Counted from the stretch's first letter, positions 15,745 through 24,153 are shown. The stretch is DNA of 27,761 bases from an uncultured Lachnospiraceae bacterium (GCA_910577765.1 CAJTOV010000032.1:1-27761); one strand, 5' to 3'. Made by a program: numbers and translations. Notes: generated by a model from the sequence alone, not told the origin.

Positions 15745-16029
15745 TTACTGCTCCCCCTGTTCCCCCTGGCTCTCCAGGGCAGTGGTCGCATACTTATCCA
15801 GAATCACCGACTGAATCATGTCCCGTGTCTCTGAATTGATCGGATGCGCAATATCACGATACTCTCCATCTGCCGCCTTGCGGCTCGGCATTGCAATAAA
15901 CAGTCCTTTCTCTCCCTCAATCACCTTGATGTCATGAATCACAAACTCATTGTCAATGGTGATGGAGACGATTGCTCGCATCTTGCCCTCTTTCTCGATC
16001 CGTCGTACTCTTACATCCGTAATCTGCAT
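15745..16029 (-). CDS. spoVG: Septation/sporulation regulator SpoVG
   Basis: This 94-residue protein is nearly the length of B. subtilis SpoVG (97) and carries its conserved stretches: MQITDVRVRRIEKEGKMRAIVS, DNEFVIHDIKVIEG, LFIAMPSRK and DIAHPINSETR. SpoVG is a site-specific nucleic-acid-binding regulator that influences septation in sporulation and many other traits. The start at 16029 is the family start, with AGGGGG 8 bases upstream; the longer frame to 16068 only adds leader sequence. It lies 107 bases after glgD on the same strand, and a strong terminator follows. The position beside nucleotidyltransferase genes and near pth-mfd recalls the B. subtilis spoVG region. Confidence 0.96.
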   Translation of the reverse strand: MQITDVRVRRIEKEGKMRAIVSITIDNEFVIHDIKVIEGEKGLFIAMPSRKAADGEYRDIAHPINSETRDMIQSVILDKYATTALESQGEQGEQ

Positions 16030-16058
16030 AATGGTACCCCCTAACGTTCTATGGTTCC

Positions 16059-16076
16059 ATGCGGCCACCGCCGCAT
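16059..16076 (-). promoter_or_regulatory. Hairpin in the spoVG leader
   Basis: A perfect 7-bp stem ATGCGGC/GCCGCAT with a 4-base loop lies 30 bases before the spoVG start and after the glgD stop. No T-run follows on the minus strand. It could stabilise the spoVG message or weakly terminate glgCD transcripts. I found no convincing sigma-H promoter in this gap. Confidence 0.4.
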
Positions 16077-16136
16077 CTGTTGTTGTAACGGTTCAGACAG
16101 GTGCTCCTTTTCAGGAATGGTGTCCTGCCTGGACTG

Positions 16137-17258
16137 TCAAAGCACATAGCGCTCATTTTTCTCCAGCACAATCCGGATATTGTCCGGCGTACCAATATAT
16201 GTGGTGTTGGCACGGATGGTATCGCGGCTTTCCACAATACAGTTTTCAATCACCGTATTATCCCCGATATACACGTCATTGAGGATAATGGAATTCTTGA
16301 TGACGCAGTTATTTCCCACATACACCTTCTTAAACAGGATAGAATGCTCCACGGTTCCGTTGATAATGGAGCCGCTGGATACCAGACTGTTCCTTACCAC
16401 AGCACCCGGATTGTACTTGGCAGGGGGAAGGTCATCTACCTTGGAGTAGATATCCGGATACTCTTTGAAGAAATAATTGCGGACCTCCGGTTTCAGAAAG
16501 TCCATATTGGTCTGGTAGTAGGAGTCTACAGAAGCAATGTTGTTCCAGTAAGTCTCAAGTTTATAGGCGTAAATCCGCTTCAGATTCTTGTAGCGCACCA
16601 GCACATCCCGGACAAAATCCACCCGGTCCTCCGCTGCGCACCGCTCAATCAGCTCAATGAGCTGGCGTCTGCGGATCACATAGATGCCGCAGGAGATGGT
16701 GGTGGTCTCTGCCACCATGGGCTTCTCCTCGAAATCAATGATCCGTCCGTCGTCATTGGTCTTGATCATGCCGAACCGGGTTACGTCCACCCCTTCCGGC
16801 ATGTCCTTGCAGACCACGGTAATGTCCGCCTTCTTCTCAATGTGGTACTCCAGCACCCGGTTGTAGTCCAGCTTGTAGACCCCGTCCCCGGGGGCAATCA
16901 CCACATAAGGCTCATGGCTCTGCTTCAGAAATGCCAGGTTCTGGTACAGCGCATCCGCAGTTCCCCTGTACCAGTCGGAATTCTCCGCGGTGATGGTAGG
17001 GGTGAACACAAAGAGTCCGCCCTGCTTGCGCCCGAAATCCCACCATTTGGAAGAACTTAAATGCTCGTTCAGGGAGCGGGAATTATACTGGGTGAATACT
17101 GCCACACTCTGAATATGGGAATTGCTCATATTGCTCAGAGTGAAATCAATGCTCCGGTAGCTTCCGGACACCGGCATGGCGGCAATGGCCCGCTTGTGGG
17201 ACAGCTCCCGCATCTTCTTGTTGTTTCCGCCTGCTAATACGATCCCGATCGCTCTCAT
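16137..17258 (-). CDS. glgD: GlgD subunit of glucose-1-phosphate adenylyltransferase
   Basis: This 373-residue protein has the nucleotidyltransferase fold followed by left-handed beta-helix repeats (about residues 285-360, with repeated I-x-x-T/C-hydrophobic hexads). The N-terminal loop reads LAGGNNKKMRELS where the catalytic subunit has LAGGQGSRLGVLT, so the GGxGxRL pyrophosphorylase motif is lost. That is the hallmark of GlgD, the non-catalytic partner that modulates GlgC in Firmicutes. APGDGVYKLDY and DFEEKP are retained. Its ATG overlaps the glgC stop (TCAT at 17255-17258 on the plus strand), so the pair is translationally coupled. Together they make ADP-glucose for glycogen synthesis, but no other glg gene lies in the window. 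Confidence 0.93.
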   Translation of the reverse strand: MRAIGIVLAGGNNKKMRELSHKRAIAAMPVSGSYRSIDFTLSNMSNSHIQSVAVFTQYNSRSLNEHLSSSKWWDFGRKQGGLFVFTPTITAENSDWYRGTADALYQNLAFLKQSHEPYVVIAPGDGVYKLDYNRVLEYHIEKKADITVVCKDMPEGVDVTRFGMIKTNDDGRIIDFEEKPMVAETTTISCGIYVIRRRQLIELIERCAAEDRVDFVRDVLVRYKNLKRIYAYKLETYWNNIASVDSYYQTNMDFLKPEVRNYFFKEYPDIYSKVDDLPPAKYNPGAVVRNSLVSSGSIINGTVEHSILFKKVYVGNNCVIKNSIILNDVYIGDNTVIENCIVESRDTIRANTTYIGTPDNIRIVLEKNERYVL

Positions 17259-18529
17259 TGTACGCCACCTGCCTTTATGATGTATTGGCCGCTGCCAAGA
17301 ACTCCGTCCGGATAGTCCCCGGGTGTGGTGACACCGGAGACAGCCACATTCTTGCCGATCCGCACATGATCGGGAATCACGCTGTGCTCCCCGATGATGA
17401 CCAGGTCAAACTGGTAGACCTTGGGATCATACTGGCTTTCCGCATAGTCGCCTTCACCGATGACTACCCCGGCTCCGATCCGGCTGTCCTCGGCAATGAT
17501 GGCTTTGGTGACCTGGGCCCCGGCTCCTATGCGGCAGTCCCGCATGATGATGGAATCCCTTACCACGGCTCCGGCTTCAATGGTGACCCCGGCCCCGATT
17601 ACGGAGTTGTGGATCTGGCCGTAGACCTCGGTCCCTTCCCCGATGATGCTCCGGGCGATGACCGCGTCCGCCGCAAGATACTGGGGCGGGATAATATCGC
17701 TTTTGGTATAGATTTTCCAGTACTCCTCGTACAGATTGAACTCCGGGATAATGTCAATCAGCTCCATATTGGCTTCCCAGTAGGAACCCAGGGTGCCTAC
17801 ATCCTTCCAGTAGCCGTTGTACTCGTAGGCAAAGATACGGTCCCCTTTCTCGTGGCAGTAGGGAATCACATGCTTGCCAAAGTCACATCCCGGTACTTCT
17901 GACAGATGTACCAGGGCCTCCCGAAGCACGGGCCAGCTGAATATGTAGATCCCCATGGAAGCCAGGTTGCTTCTTGGCTGGGGCGGTTTCTCCTCGAATT
18001 CCAGAATCCGGTTGGTCTCGTCGGTGATGACGACTCCGAACCGGCTGGCCTCCTCAATGGGAACCGGCATGGCAGCGATGGTGATATCCGCGTTATTGGC
18101 TTTATGGTAATCCAGCATTACCTCATAGTCCATCTTGTAGATGTGGTCGCCTGACAAGATAAGGACATAGTCGGGGTTATAACTTTCCATGTATTCCAGG
18201 TTCTGGAAGATGGCATTGGCAGTTCCGGTGTACCAGTCGCTGCCCTTGCTCTTTTCATAAGGAGGCAGGATGGTGACGCCGCCTACATTGCGGTCCAGAT
18301 CCCACGGAATACCGATGCCGATGTGGCTGTTCAGGCGCAGAGGCTGGTACTGGGTCAGCACCCCCACCGTGTCCACCCCGGAATTGATGCAGTTGCTCAG
18401 TGGAAAATCGATAATCCGGTATTTGCCGCCAAATGAAACTGCCGGTTTTGCCACCTTCTGGGTCAGGACACCCAGGCGGCTGCCCTGTCCTCCCGCTAAA
18501 AGCATGGCAATCATTTCTTTCTTTACCAC
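17255..18529 (-). CDS. glgC: Glucose-1-phosphate adenylyltransferase, catalytic subunit
   Basis: This 424-residue enzyme makes ADP-glucose from glucose-1-phosphate and ATP, the committed step of bacterial glycogen synthesis. The intact signature LLAGGQGSRLGVLT (about residues 10-23), KPAVSFGGKYRIIDF, the catalytic-aspartate segment ILSGDHIYKMDY (near 137) and EFEEKPPQP are all present. Beta-helix hexads fill about residues 290-400. The start codon is GTG (18529-18527), supported by GAGGTGAT 5 bases upstream. Length matches bacterial GlgC (about 380-430). It is the first gene of glgC-glgD and has its own promoter on the minus strand, divergent from pth. Confidence 0.95.
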   Translation of the reverse strand: MVKKEMIAMLLAGGQGSRLGVLTQKVAKPAVSFGGKYRIIDFPLSNCINSGVDTVGVLTQYQPLRLNSHIGIGIPWDLDRNVGGVTILPPYEKSKGSDWYTGTANAIFQNLEYMESYNPDYVLILSGDHIYKMDYEVMLDYHKANNADITIAAMPVPIEEASRFGVVITDETNRILEFEEKPPQPRSNLASMGIYIFSWPVLREALVHLSEVPGCDFGKHVIPYCHEKGDRIFAYEYNGYWKDVGTLGSYWEANMELIDIIPEFNLYEEYWKIYTKSDIIPPQYLAADAVIARSIIGEGTEVYGQIHNSVIGAGVTIEAGAVVRDSIIMRDCRIGAGAQVTKAIIAEDSRIGAGVVIGEGDYAESQYDPKVYQFDLVIIGEHSVIPDHVRIGKNVAVSGVTTPGDYPDGVLGSGQYIIKAGGVQ

Positions 18530-18616
18530 GTTATCACCTCGCTGTAATCTGCCGTCCCTCGTCCGGATTCTGAACGGTGACAGCTTATTGAGTTATTTAT
18601 AGGGTTTTATGAGAAT

Positions 18617-18645
18617 AGTATACCATAGAATCGGAAAATAGTGAA
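18617..18645 (-). promoter_or_regulatory. Promoter for glgC-glgD
   Basis: On the minus strand a TATACT -10 box (18622-18617) preceded by TGG (extended -10) lies 17 bases from TTCACT (18645-18640). The -35 box is imperfect but the extended -10 compensates. The leader would be about 80 bases. It is divergent from the pth promoter at 18702-18730. Confidence 0.6.
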
Positions 18646-18701
18646 CAAAAAAAGAAAAGAATGTTTAAGAAAATTGTGCATATTCGGCGTGGCAGAAGTC
18701 C

Positions 18702-18730
18702 TTGCCAACCACCTTCCCATATGATATAAT
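18702..18730 (+). promoter_or_regulatory. Sigma-A promoter for pth-mfd
   Basis: TTGCCA (18702-18707) and a perfect TATAAT (18725-18730) are separated by 17 bases. Transcription should begin near 18737, leaving an unusually long leader of about 150 bases before the pth ATG. Confidence 0.8.
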
Positions 18731-18756
18731 CCCACCAAAAGAAAACAGCACACACA

Positions 18757-18800
18757 GCGTTAGTCTCCCCTGTCAGGCGGAAGACTAGCGCTTTTAGCGC
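18757..18800 (+). promoter_or_regulatory. Mutually exclusive hairpins in the pth leader
   Basis: Hairpin 1 pairs GCGTTAGTCT (18757-18766) with AGACTAGCGC (18782-18791), a 10-bp stem with one G-U pair. Hairpin 2 pairs GCGCT (18788-18792) with AGCGC (18796-18800). They share bases 18788-18791, so both cannot form at once. No T-run follows hairpin 2, so a classic attenuator is not evident. Further GC-rich complementary segments lie at 18815-18865. Confidence 0.45.
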
Positions 18801-18885
18801 GTTAAACCAGCAGACTGCCGGCAGTTTCCGGGCCCTGCACCGGCCCCGGCTGCCCGGTCTGCCCTCACAGAAAGGACCCTGTCTT

Positions 18886-19470
18886 ATGTATCTCGTTGCA
18901 GGCCTGGGAAACCCAGGCGCCAAATACACCAACACCCGGCACAATGCCGGTTTCAACTCCATAGATGCCCTGGCTGACCGCTTCCATATTGATGTAAGCG
19001 AGAAAAAACACAAAGCCCTCTGCGGCCGCGGAGCCATAGAAGGCCAAAAGGTGGTTCTTCTAAAGCCCCAGACCTTCATGAATTTAAGCGGAGAGAGCCT
19101 GCGTGCCGCCATGGACTATTACAAGCTGACACCGGAAGAGGTCATTGTTATCTACGACGACGTAAGCCTGGACCCGGGCCAGCTGCGGATTCGCCTAAAA
19201 GGCAGCGCCGGCGGCCACAACGGCATCAAAAGCATCATCGCACACTTAGGTACCCAGGAATTCCCCAGGATCAAGGTAGGCGTAGGCGCAAAGCCCCCCA
19301 GGATGGACCTGGCCGACTATGTGCTGGGCCATTTTTCCAAGGAAGAGCAGGAGACCATGGAGGAGGCCGGCAGGGAAGCTGCCGCCGCCGTGGTCATGAT
19401 GCTTACCGACGGCCCGGAACGGGCCATGAACCATTTTAATATGAAGAAAAAGCCGGCAGGTGAACCATGA
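18886..19470 (+). CDS. pth: Peptidyl-tRNA hydrolase
   Basis: This 194-residue cytoplasmic enzyme releases peptides from prematurely dropped peptidyl-tRNA. The family signatures are complete: GLGNPGAKYTNTRHNAGF (Asn9 and catalytic His19), KPQTFMNLSGES (about 62-73), IYDDVSLDPGQLRIRLKGSAGGHNGIKSI (about 89-117, with the catalytic-dyad aspartate), and the lid/C-terminal ADYVLGHF. Length is normal. AAAGGA lies about 9 bases before the ATG. Its stop overlaps the mfd start (ATGA at 19467-19470), so the two are coupled. pth beside mfd is the same pairing found in B. subtilis, without the small fin gene between them. Confidence 0.97.
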   Translation: MYLVAGLGNPGAKYTNTRHNAGFNSIDALADRFHIDVSEKKHKALCGRGAIEGQKVVLLKPQTFMNLSGESLRAAMDYYKLTPEEVIVIYDDVSLDPGQLRIRLKGSAGGHNGIKSIIAHLGTQEFPRIKVGVGAKPPRMDLADYVLGHFSKEEQETMEEAGREAAAAVVMMLTDGPERAMNHFNMKKKPAGEP

Positions 19471-22400
19471 GCACACTCTTTGCAAACCCATTAGAAGAAT
19501 TGATCGAATATGAACAGTTAAACCAGGCCTTACAGCGCCGGGACGGCCCGGTGCGGGTCAGCGGGTGTCTGGATTCCCAGAAGGTCCACCTGGTCCAGGA
19601 AGCGGCAGCGGACATTCCCTGGAAGCTGGTGGTTACCTACGACGAGTCCAGGGCCAGGGAAATCTACGACGATTTCCGCTGTTTCCGCCAGAATGTCTGG
19701 CTGTACCCGGCCAGGGACCTTCTCTTTTACAGCGCCGACATCCACGGCAACCTGATGACCCGCCAGCGGCTCCAGGTCATGCGCCGCCTGCTGGAAGAGG
19801 AAAACGGCGTGGTGGTCACCACCCTGGACGGCCTGATGGACCATCTGCTCCCCTTGTCCCAGATGGCCTCCCACATCCTTCAGGTGAAGGTAGGCCAGGA
19901 TCTGGAACTGGAAGAGTGGAAGGACCGGCTGGTGGAGCTGGGCTACGAGCGGATGCCCCAGGTAGAAGGCATGGGCCAGTTCTCCATCCGGGGCGGCATC
20001 ATTGACCTGTTTCCGCTGACAGACGAGCTGCCGCTGCGCATTGAGCTGTGGGACACCCAGGTGGACTCCATCCGCACCTTTGACCTGGAAAGCCAGCGCT
20101 CCATCGAACAGCTGGAGCAGGTCCGCATCTATCCGGCTACGGAGAACGTGTTCACCCGGGCCCAGTTGGAACAGGGCCTTAAGCGGATCCGGCAGGAAGG
20201 CAGCCAGCAGGAACAGACCCTCCGCAGCCAGATGCGGACCGAAGAAGCCGCCCGTATTGCCGGGATTGTCCGGGAACTGGCAGAAGGCATTGAAAACGGC
20301 CTGGGCACCACGGGCCTGGATGCCTGGCTGTCCTATTTCTGCCGGGAAAATGTCTCCTTCCTGGATTATTTCCCCCGGGAATCCAGCATGGTCATTCTGG
20401 ACGAGCCGCCCCGGCTTCAGGAGAAAGGGGACACGGTGGAGACCGAGTTCAGGGAAAGTATGGCCCACCGGCTGGAGAAGGGCTACCTGCTTCCCGGCCA
20501 GACCGGACTTCTCTATACCACCCGGGAAATCCTGGCCATGGCCCAGCGGGACAACACCCTCTGCATCACCACCCTGGAGCAGAAGCTGTCCGGGATTTCC
20601 GTAAAGCACTCCTACCAGCTTGACGTGAAGAACGCTGCCTCCTACCAGAACAGCTTTGAGATTCTGATCAAGGACCTGCAGCGGTGGAAAAAGGAGAAAT
20701 ACCGGGTGATTCTGCTGTCCGGCTCCCGGACCCGGGCCAGCCGTCTGGCCGGAGATCTGCGGGAATATGATCTTTCCGCCTTCTGCCCGGACAATGAACA
20801 GCGAAAGGTCCAGCCGGGGGAGATACTGGTGACCTTTGGCAATCTGCACCGGGGGTTTGAGTATCCCCAGATCCGGTTTGTGGTCATTACCGAAGGAGAC
20901 CTGTTCGGCACGGAGAAGAAGCGCCGCAGACAGCGGAAGAAGACCCCATACGAAGGCAGGAAGATCCAGAGCTTCACGGACCTGACCATAGGGGATTATG
21001 TGGTACATGAGGACCACGGCCTGGGCATCTACCGGGGCATCGAGAAGATCGAGCGGGACCGGGTGGTAAAAGATTATTTAAAGATCGAGTACGCCGAAGG
21101 CGGCACCCTGTACCTGCCTGCCACCCGCCTGGACGGCATCCAGAAATATGCCGGTGCCGACGCCCGGGCCCCCAAGCTGAACAAGCTGGGCAGCGACCAC
21201 TGGACCAAAACAAAAACCAAAGTCAAAAAAGCCGTTAAATCCATTGCCAAAGACCTGGTGGAGCTTTACGCTGCCCGGCAGAAGCTGGGTGGTTTCTGCT
21301 ACGGACCTGATACCGTGTGGCAGCGGGAATTTGAGGAGCTTTTCCCCTATGAGGAGACCGAGGACCAGCTGGATGCCATTGAGTCCACCAAGAAAGACAT
21401 GGAAAGCGGAAAGATCATGGACCGGCTGATCTGCGGCGACGTAGGCTACGGCAAGACAGAGATCGCCCTGCGGGCCGCCTTCAAGGCAGTCCAGGAAAGC
21501 AAGCAGGTGGTCTATCTGGTGCCCACCACCATTCTGGCCCAGCAGCATTACAACACCTTCCAGCAGCGGATGAAGGATTTCCCGGTGCGGGTGGAACTGA
21601 TGAGCCGCTTCCGGACGCCAAACCAGGTGAAGAAGACCCTGGAAGGCCTTCAGAAAGGCATGGTGGACATTGTCATCGGCACCCACCGAGTCCTTTCCAA
21701 GGATGTAAAGTTCAAGGACTTAGGCCTGCTGATCATTGACGAGGAACAGCGCTTCGGCGTGACCCACAAGGAAAAGATCAAACGTTTAAAGGAAAATGTA
21801 GATGTACTCACCCTTACCGCTACTCCCATACCCCGGACCCTCCACATGAGCCTGGTAGGCATCCGGGACATGAGCGTTCTGGAAGAGCCGCCGGTGGACC
21901 GGGTCCCCATCCAGACCTATGTGATGGAATATAACGACGAAATGGTCCGGGAAGCCATAGGCAGGGAGCTGGCCCGGGGCGGCCAGGTGTACTATGTATA
22001 CAACCGGGTCAAGGACATTGAAGACGTGGCTTCCCATGTCCAGCAGCTGGTGCCCCAGGCCGTGGTAGTCTATGCCCACGGACAGATGCAGGAACGGCAG
22101 CTGGAACGGATCATGCTGGATTTCGTAGGCGGGGAGATTGATGTGCTGGTGTCCACCACCATCATTGAGACCGGCCTGGACATTCCCAATGCCAACACCA
22201 TGATCATCCAGGACGCGGACCGCATGGGACTGTCCCAGCTTTACCAGCTTCGGGGCCGGGTAGGGCGTTCCAGCCGCACCTCCTACGCGTTTCTGATGTA
22301 TAAGCGGGATAAGCTTCTGAAAGAAGAAGCAGAGAAGCGGCTTCAGGCCATCCGGGAATTTACGGAGCTGGGGTCCGGCATCCGCATTGCCATGCGGGAC

Positions 22401-23009
22401 CTGGAGATCCGGGGAGCCGGCAATGTGCTGGGAGCCGAGCAGCACGGCCATATGGAAGCCGTGGGCTATGATCTGTACTGTAAGCTGCTGAACCAGGCAG
22501 TCCAGGCCCTTCAGGGGAAAAGCACCGGCCAGGAGGAGATCCGGACCGTGGTGGAATGCGATATTGACGCCTACATTCCCTCTTCCTATATTAAGAACGA
22601 ATATCAGAAGCTGGATATCTACAAACGGATTTCCGGAATTGAAAATGAAGAAGAGTACCTGGATATGCAGGATGAGCTTATGGACCGGTTCGGGGAGATT
22701 CCCAAATCCGTGGAGAACCTGCTGGCTGTGGCGCTTTTAAAAGCAGGAGCCCACCGGATCGGCGTCACCGAGGTGAAGATCAACCGCCAGGAGGTCCGTC
22801 TGACCCTGCACCCGTCAGCCGCCCTGGACACCGGCAGGCTCCCGGAAATGGTAAGCGCCTACCGGGGCGCCTTAAAGGTGAAGACCGCCGACAGCCCCTG
22901 CTTCCACTACACAGACTCCCACGCCCATTACAAGGACTGTACCGCCATGATGGCAAAGGCAAAGGAGCTTCTGGAAGAGCTGGCAGGCCTGGGCCAGGTC
23001 CAGGCATAA
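19467..23009 (+). CDS. mfd: Transcription-repair coupling factor Mfd
   Basis: This 1180-residue ATP-driven translocase removes stalled RNA polymerase from damaged DNA and recruits UvrA. The domain order is normal: a UvrB-like N-terminal region (about 1-350), the RNA-polymerase-interacting domain with DYVVHEDHGLGIYRG (near 508), RecG-like helicase motifs with Walker A GDVGYGKTE (657-665), DEEQRFG (758-764), TATPIPRTL, the translocation region with GRVGRSSR, and a C-terminal TRCF domain (about 1030-1150). Length matches B. subtilis Mfd (1177). It starts in the last codons of pth and ends before a hairpin and T-run at 23047-23133. No frameshift is visible. Confidence 0.97.
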   Translation: MSTLFANPLEELIEYEQLNQALQRRDGPVRVSGCLDSQKVHLVQEAAADIPWKLVVTYDESRAREIYDDFRCFRQNVWLYPARDLLFYSADIHGNLMTRQRLQVMRRLLEEENGVVVTTLDGLMDHLLPLSQMASHILQVKVGQDLELEEWKDRLVELGYERMPQVEGMGQFSIRGGIIDLFPLTDELPLRIELWDTQVDSIRTFDLESQRSIEQLEQVRIYPATENVFTRAQLEQGLKRIRQEGSQQEQTLRSQMRTEEAARIAGIVRELAEGIENGLGTTGLDAWLSYFCRENVSFLDYFPRESSMVILDEPPRLQEKGDTVETEFRESMAHRLEKGYLLPGQTGLLYTTREILAMAQRDNTLCITTLEQKLSGISVKHSYQLDVKNAASYQNSFEILIKDLQRWKKEKYRVILLSGSRTRASRLAGDLREYDLSAFCPDNEQRKVQPGEILVTFGNLHRGFEYPQIRFVVITEGDLFGTEKKRRRQRKKTPYEGRKIQSFTDLTIGDYVVHEDHGLGIYRGIEKIERDRVVKDYLKIEYAEGGTLYLPATRLDGIQKYAGADARAPKLNKLGSDHWTKTKTKVKKAVKSIAKDLVELYAARQKLGGFCYGPDTVWQREFEELFPYEETEDQLDAIESTKKDMESGKIMDRLICGDVGYGKTEIALRAAFKAVQESKQVVYLVPTTILAQQHYNTFQQRMKDFPVRVELMSRFRTPNQVKKTLEGLQKGMVDIVIGTHRVLSKDVKFKDLGLLIIDEEQRFGVTHKEKIKRLKENVDVLTLTATPIPRTLHMSLVGIRDMSVLEEPPVDRVPIQTYVMEYNDEMVREAIGRELARGGQVYYVYNRVKDIEDVASHVQQLVPQAVVVYAHGQMQERQLERIMLDFVGGEIDVLVSTTIIETGLDIPNANTMIIQDADRMGLSQLYQLRGRVGRSSRTSYAFLMYKRDKLLKEEAEKRLQAIREFTELGSGIRIAMRDLEIRGAGNVLGAEQHGHMEAVGYDLYCKLLNQAVQALQGKSTGQEEIRTVVECDIDAYIPSSYIKNEYQKLDIYKRISGIENEEEYLDMQDELMDRFGEIPKSVENLLAVALLKAGAHRIGVTEVKINRQEVRLTLHPSAALDTGRLPEMVSAYRGALKVKTADSPCFHYTDSHAHYKDCTAMMAKAKELLEELAGLGQVQA

Positions 23010-23046
23010 GGGTTTGTGCTGGGGAACCGGTTTCACGTTAAAAATG

Positions 23047-23133
23047 GGGCTGCCGCAAAATTCCATGTTTCCACAATACAGAGATGATATCTGCCGGAAA
23101 TCTGTTATTTTGCGACAGCCCGCTTCTTTTTTT
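23047..23133 (+). terminator. Terminator-like or MITE-like inverted repeat after mfd
   Basis: GGGCTGCCGCAAAAT (23047-23061) pairs with ATTTTGCGACAGCCC (23107-23121), 14 of 15 bases with one central mismatch, around a 45-base loop. GCTTCTTTTTTT follows (23122-23133). The T-run supports termination of pth-mfd, while the large loop and long matched ends are more like a small non-autonomous element. No flanking target duplication is obvious. Confidence 0.65.
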
Positions 23134-23185
23134 GAAGCTTACCTGGTAAATTACGGCGGATGAAGCGCCCGCTGCCATCACCCAT

Positions 23186-24012
23186 TCACGCCTTGCAAAA
23201 CGTCAGGAATCCGAACGGAACGTCTGGCCGGATTCCGGAACCTGCCGTGTTCTGGTTTCTTCTTCTATTGTGCAGGCTTTCCCGGAAGATGTCAAGGGGA
23301 ATCAGAAGGTATTTCTGCAACAAATCCACGTTCAGCCCGGTGCTGCTGGTCTGTTTAAAGTAATGGAGGAAATCCTCCGGGTACTGCCAGAACTCCGGGG
23401 TGCTCTGCTGAACCAGGACAATGGTATAAACGCCCTTGATATCCTTGTAGTTAAACTGCTTTTCCTGCTTCCTCCGTGCTTCCCGTACCTGGGAATGCTG
23501 GCGCATGAGAAGATCACTGGAGTAGCAGGCACACCGGGCTCCCGGGAAGGCATAGCCGATCGCTGGATCTCCACATTGACCAGCTCCCCGGACCGGAGCT
23601 GGACCAGAATATCCATGACCAGCAGGGAGCCTTCCTCGGTCAGCCGCTGGGATTCATTGGGAAGGGCCCGGAGGATACGGACCTTCTGTTTCATGCAAAG
23701 GCTTAAAAATTCCTCCAGCCGTTCTCTTCTGGTTTCCGGGTTGAAAATTGTTTTGAAAACCGGGTCATAGGTAACATTAAGGCCCCGGACGCCCATGGCG
23801 AATTCCACCAGCTCATCCTGGAGACTGGGAGATAGCTTCTGAAACTGCCGGTACAGGTCCGGTGCAGCCATGATTTCGGCCATGACCTGGGCCCTGGTCT
23901 TTTCCGGGCCAAAGATCTGGTTCTTGTCCGGGATCTTCCGGGTGGTGTGGTAACGTTTGGAACTGGTTGTTTTCGGGGTGGTGTGGCGACGCCTGGAACT
24001 GGTTGATTTCAT
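23186..24012 (-). pseudogene. Frameshifted Rpn-family PD-(D/E)XK nuclease/transposase
   Basis: The first frame (from 24012, with AAGGAGG upstream) encodes an N-terminal basic repeat, then DPVFKTIF, ILRALPNESQR, LLVMDILVQLRSGELVNVEIQR, a good match to Rpn-type recombination-promoting nucleases with the D...ExQ core. Near 23561 the frame breaks: the expected continuation IGYAFPGARCACYSSDLLMRQ is encoded in another frame, which runs on to 23186 (FNYKDIKGVYTIVLVQQS, LLIPLDIFRES). Restoring one base in CAGCG.ATCGGC joins the frames. After the DIFRESLHN segment family similarity ends and a short unrelated tail follows, so the C-terminus is probably also truncated. A sequencing error could explain the shift but not the short tail. 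Confidence 0.8.
23939..24010 (-). repeat. 36-bp tandem duplication at the start of the Rpn pseudogene
   Basis: Two adjacent 36-bp units (23939-23974 and 23975-24010) agree at 30 of 36 positions and encode 12-residue units with the pattern SS[RK]R.HTT.K. The period is a multiple of three, so the frame is kept. The unit adds a basic, threonine-rich N-terminal tail. Confidence 0.65.
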
Positions 24013-24115
24013 AGACACTTCCTCCTTGGTGACCATATACGCTGGAAGTCCTGGGACATGAACCGTTCCGGGGATTTCTTTCCTGAGTCAATGGCAGATC
24101 ATGATGTATGGGTCT

Positions 24116-24153
24116 TGCAGTGAATCACTGCACTTGGAATTGTAGAAATTCCA
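24116..24153. promoter_or_regulatory. Two adjacent perfect dyad symmetries, operator candidates
   Basis: TGCAGTGA-A-TCACTGCA (24116-24132) is an 8-bp dyad with one central base. TGGAATT-N5-AATTCCA (24135-24153) is a 7-bp dyad with a 5-base centre. They lie about 105-140 bases upstream of the Rpn pseudogene start on the minus strand. Each has the size of a dimeric repressor site; the regulator is unknown. Confidence 0.4.

Noticed and set aside
19530..21017. 495-residue open frame antisense to mfd
   Set aside because: It mirrors the mfd coding frame, has a low-complexity Gly/Leu/Gln/His composition typical of antisense reading of GC-rich genes, and lacks a ribosome binding site. mfd itself is complete.
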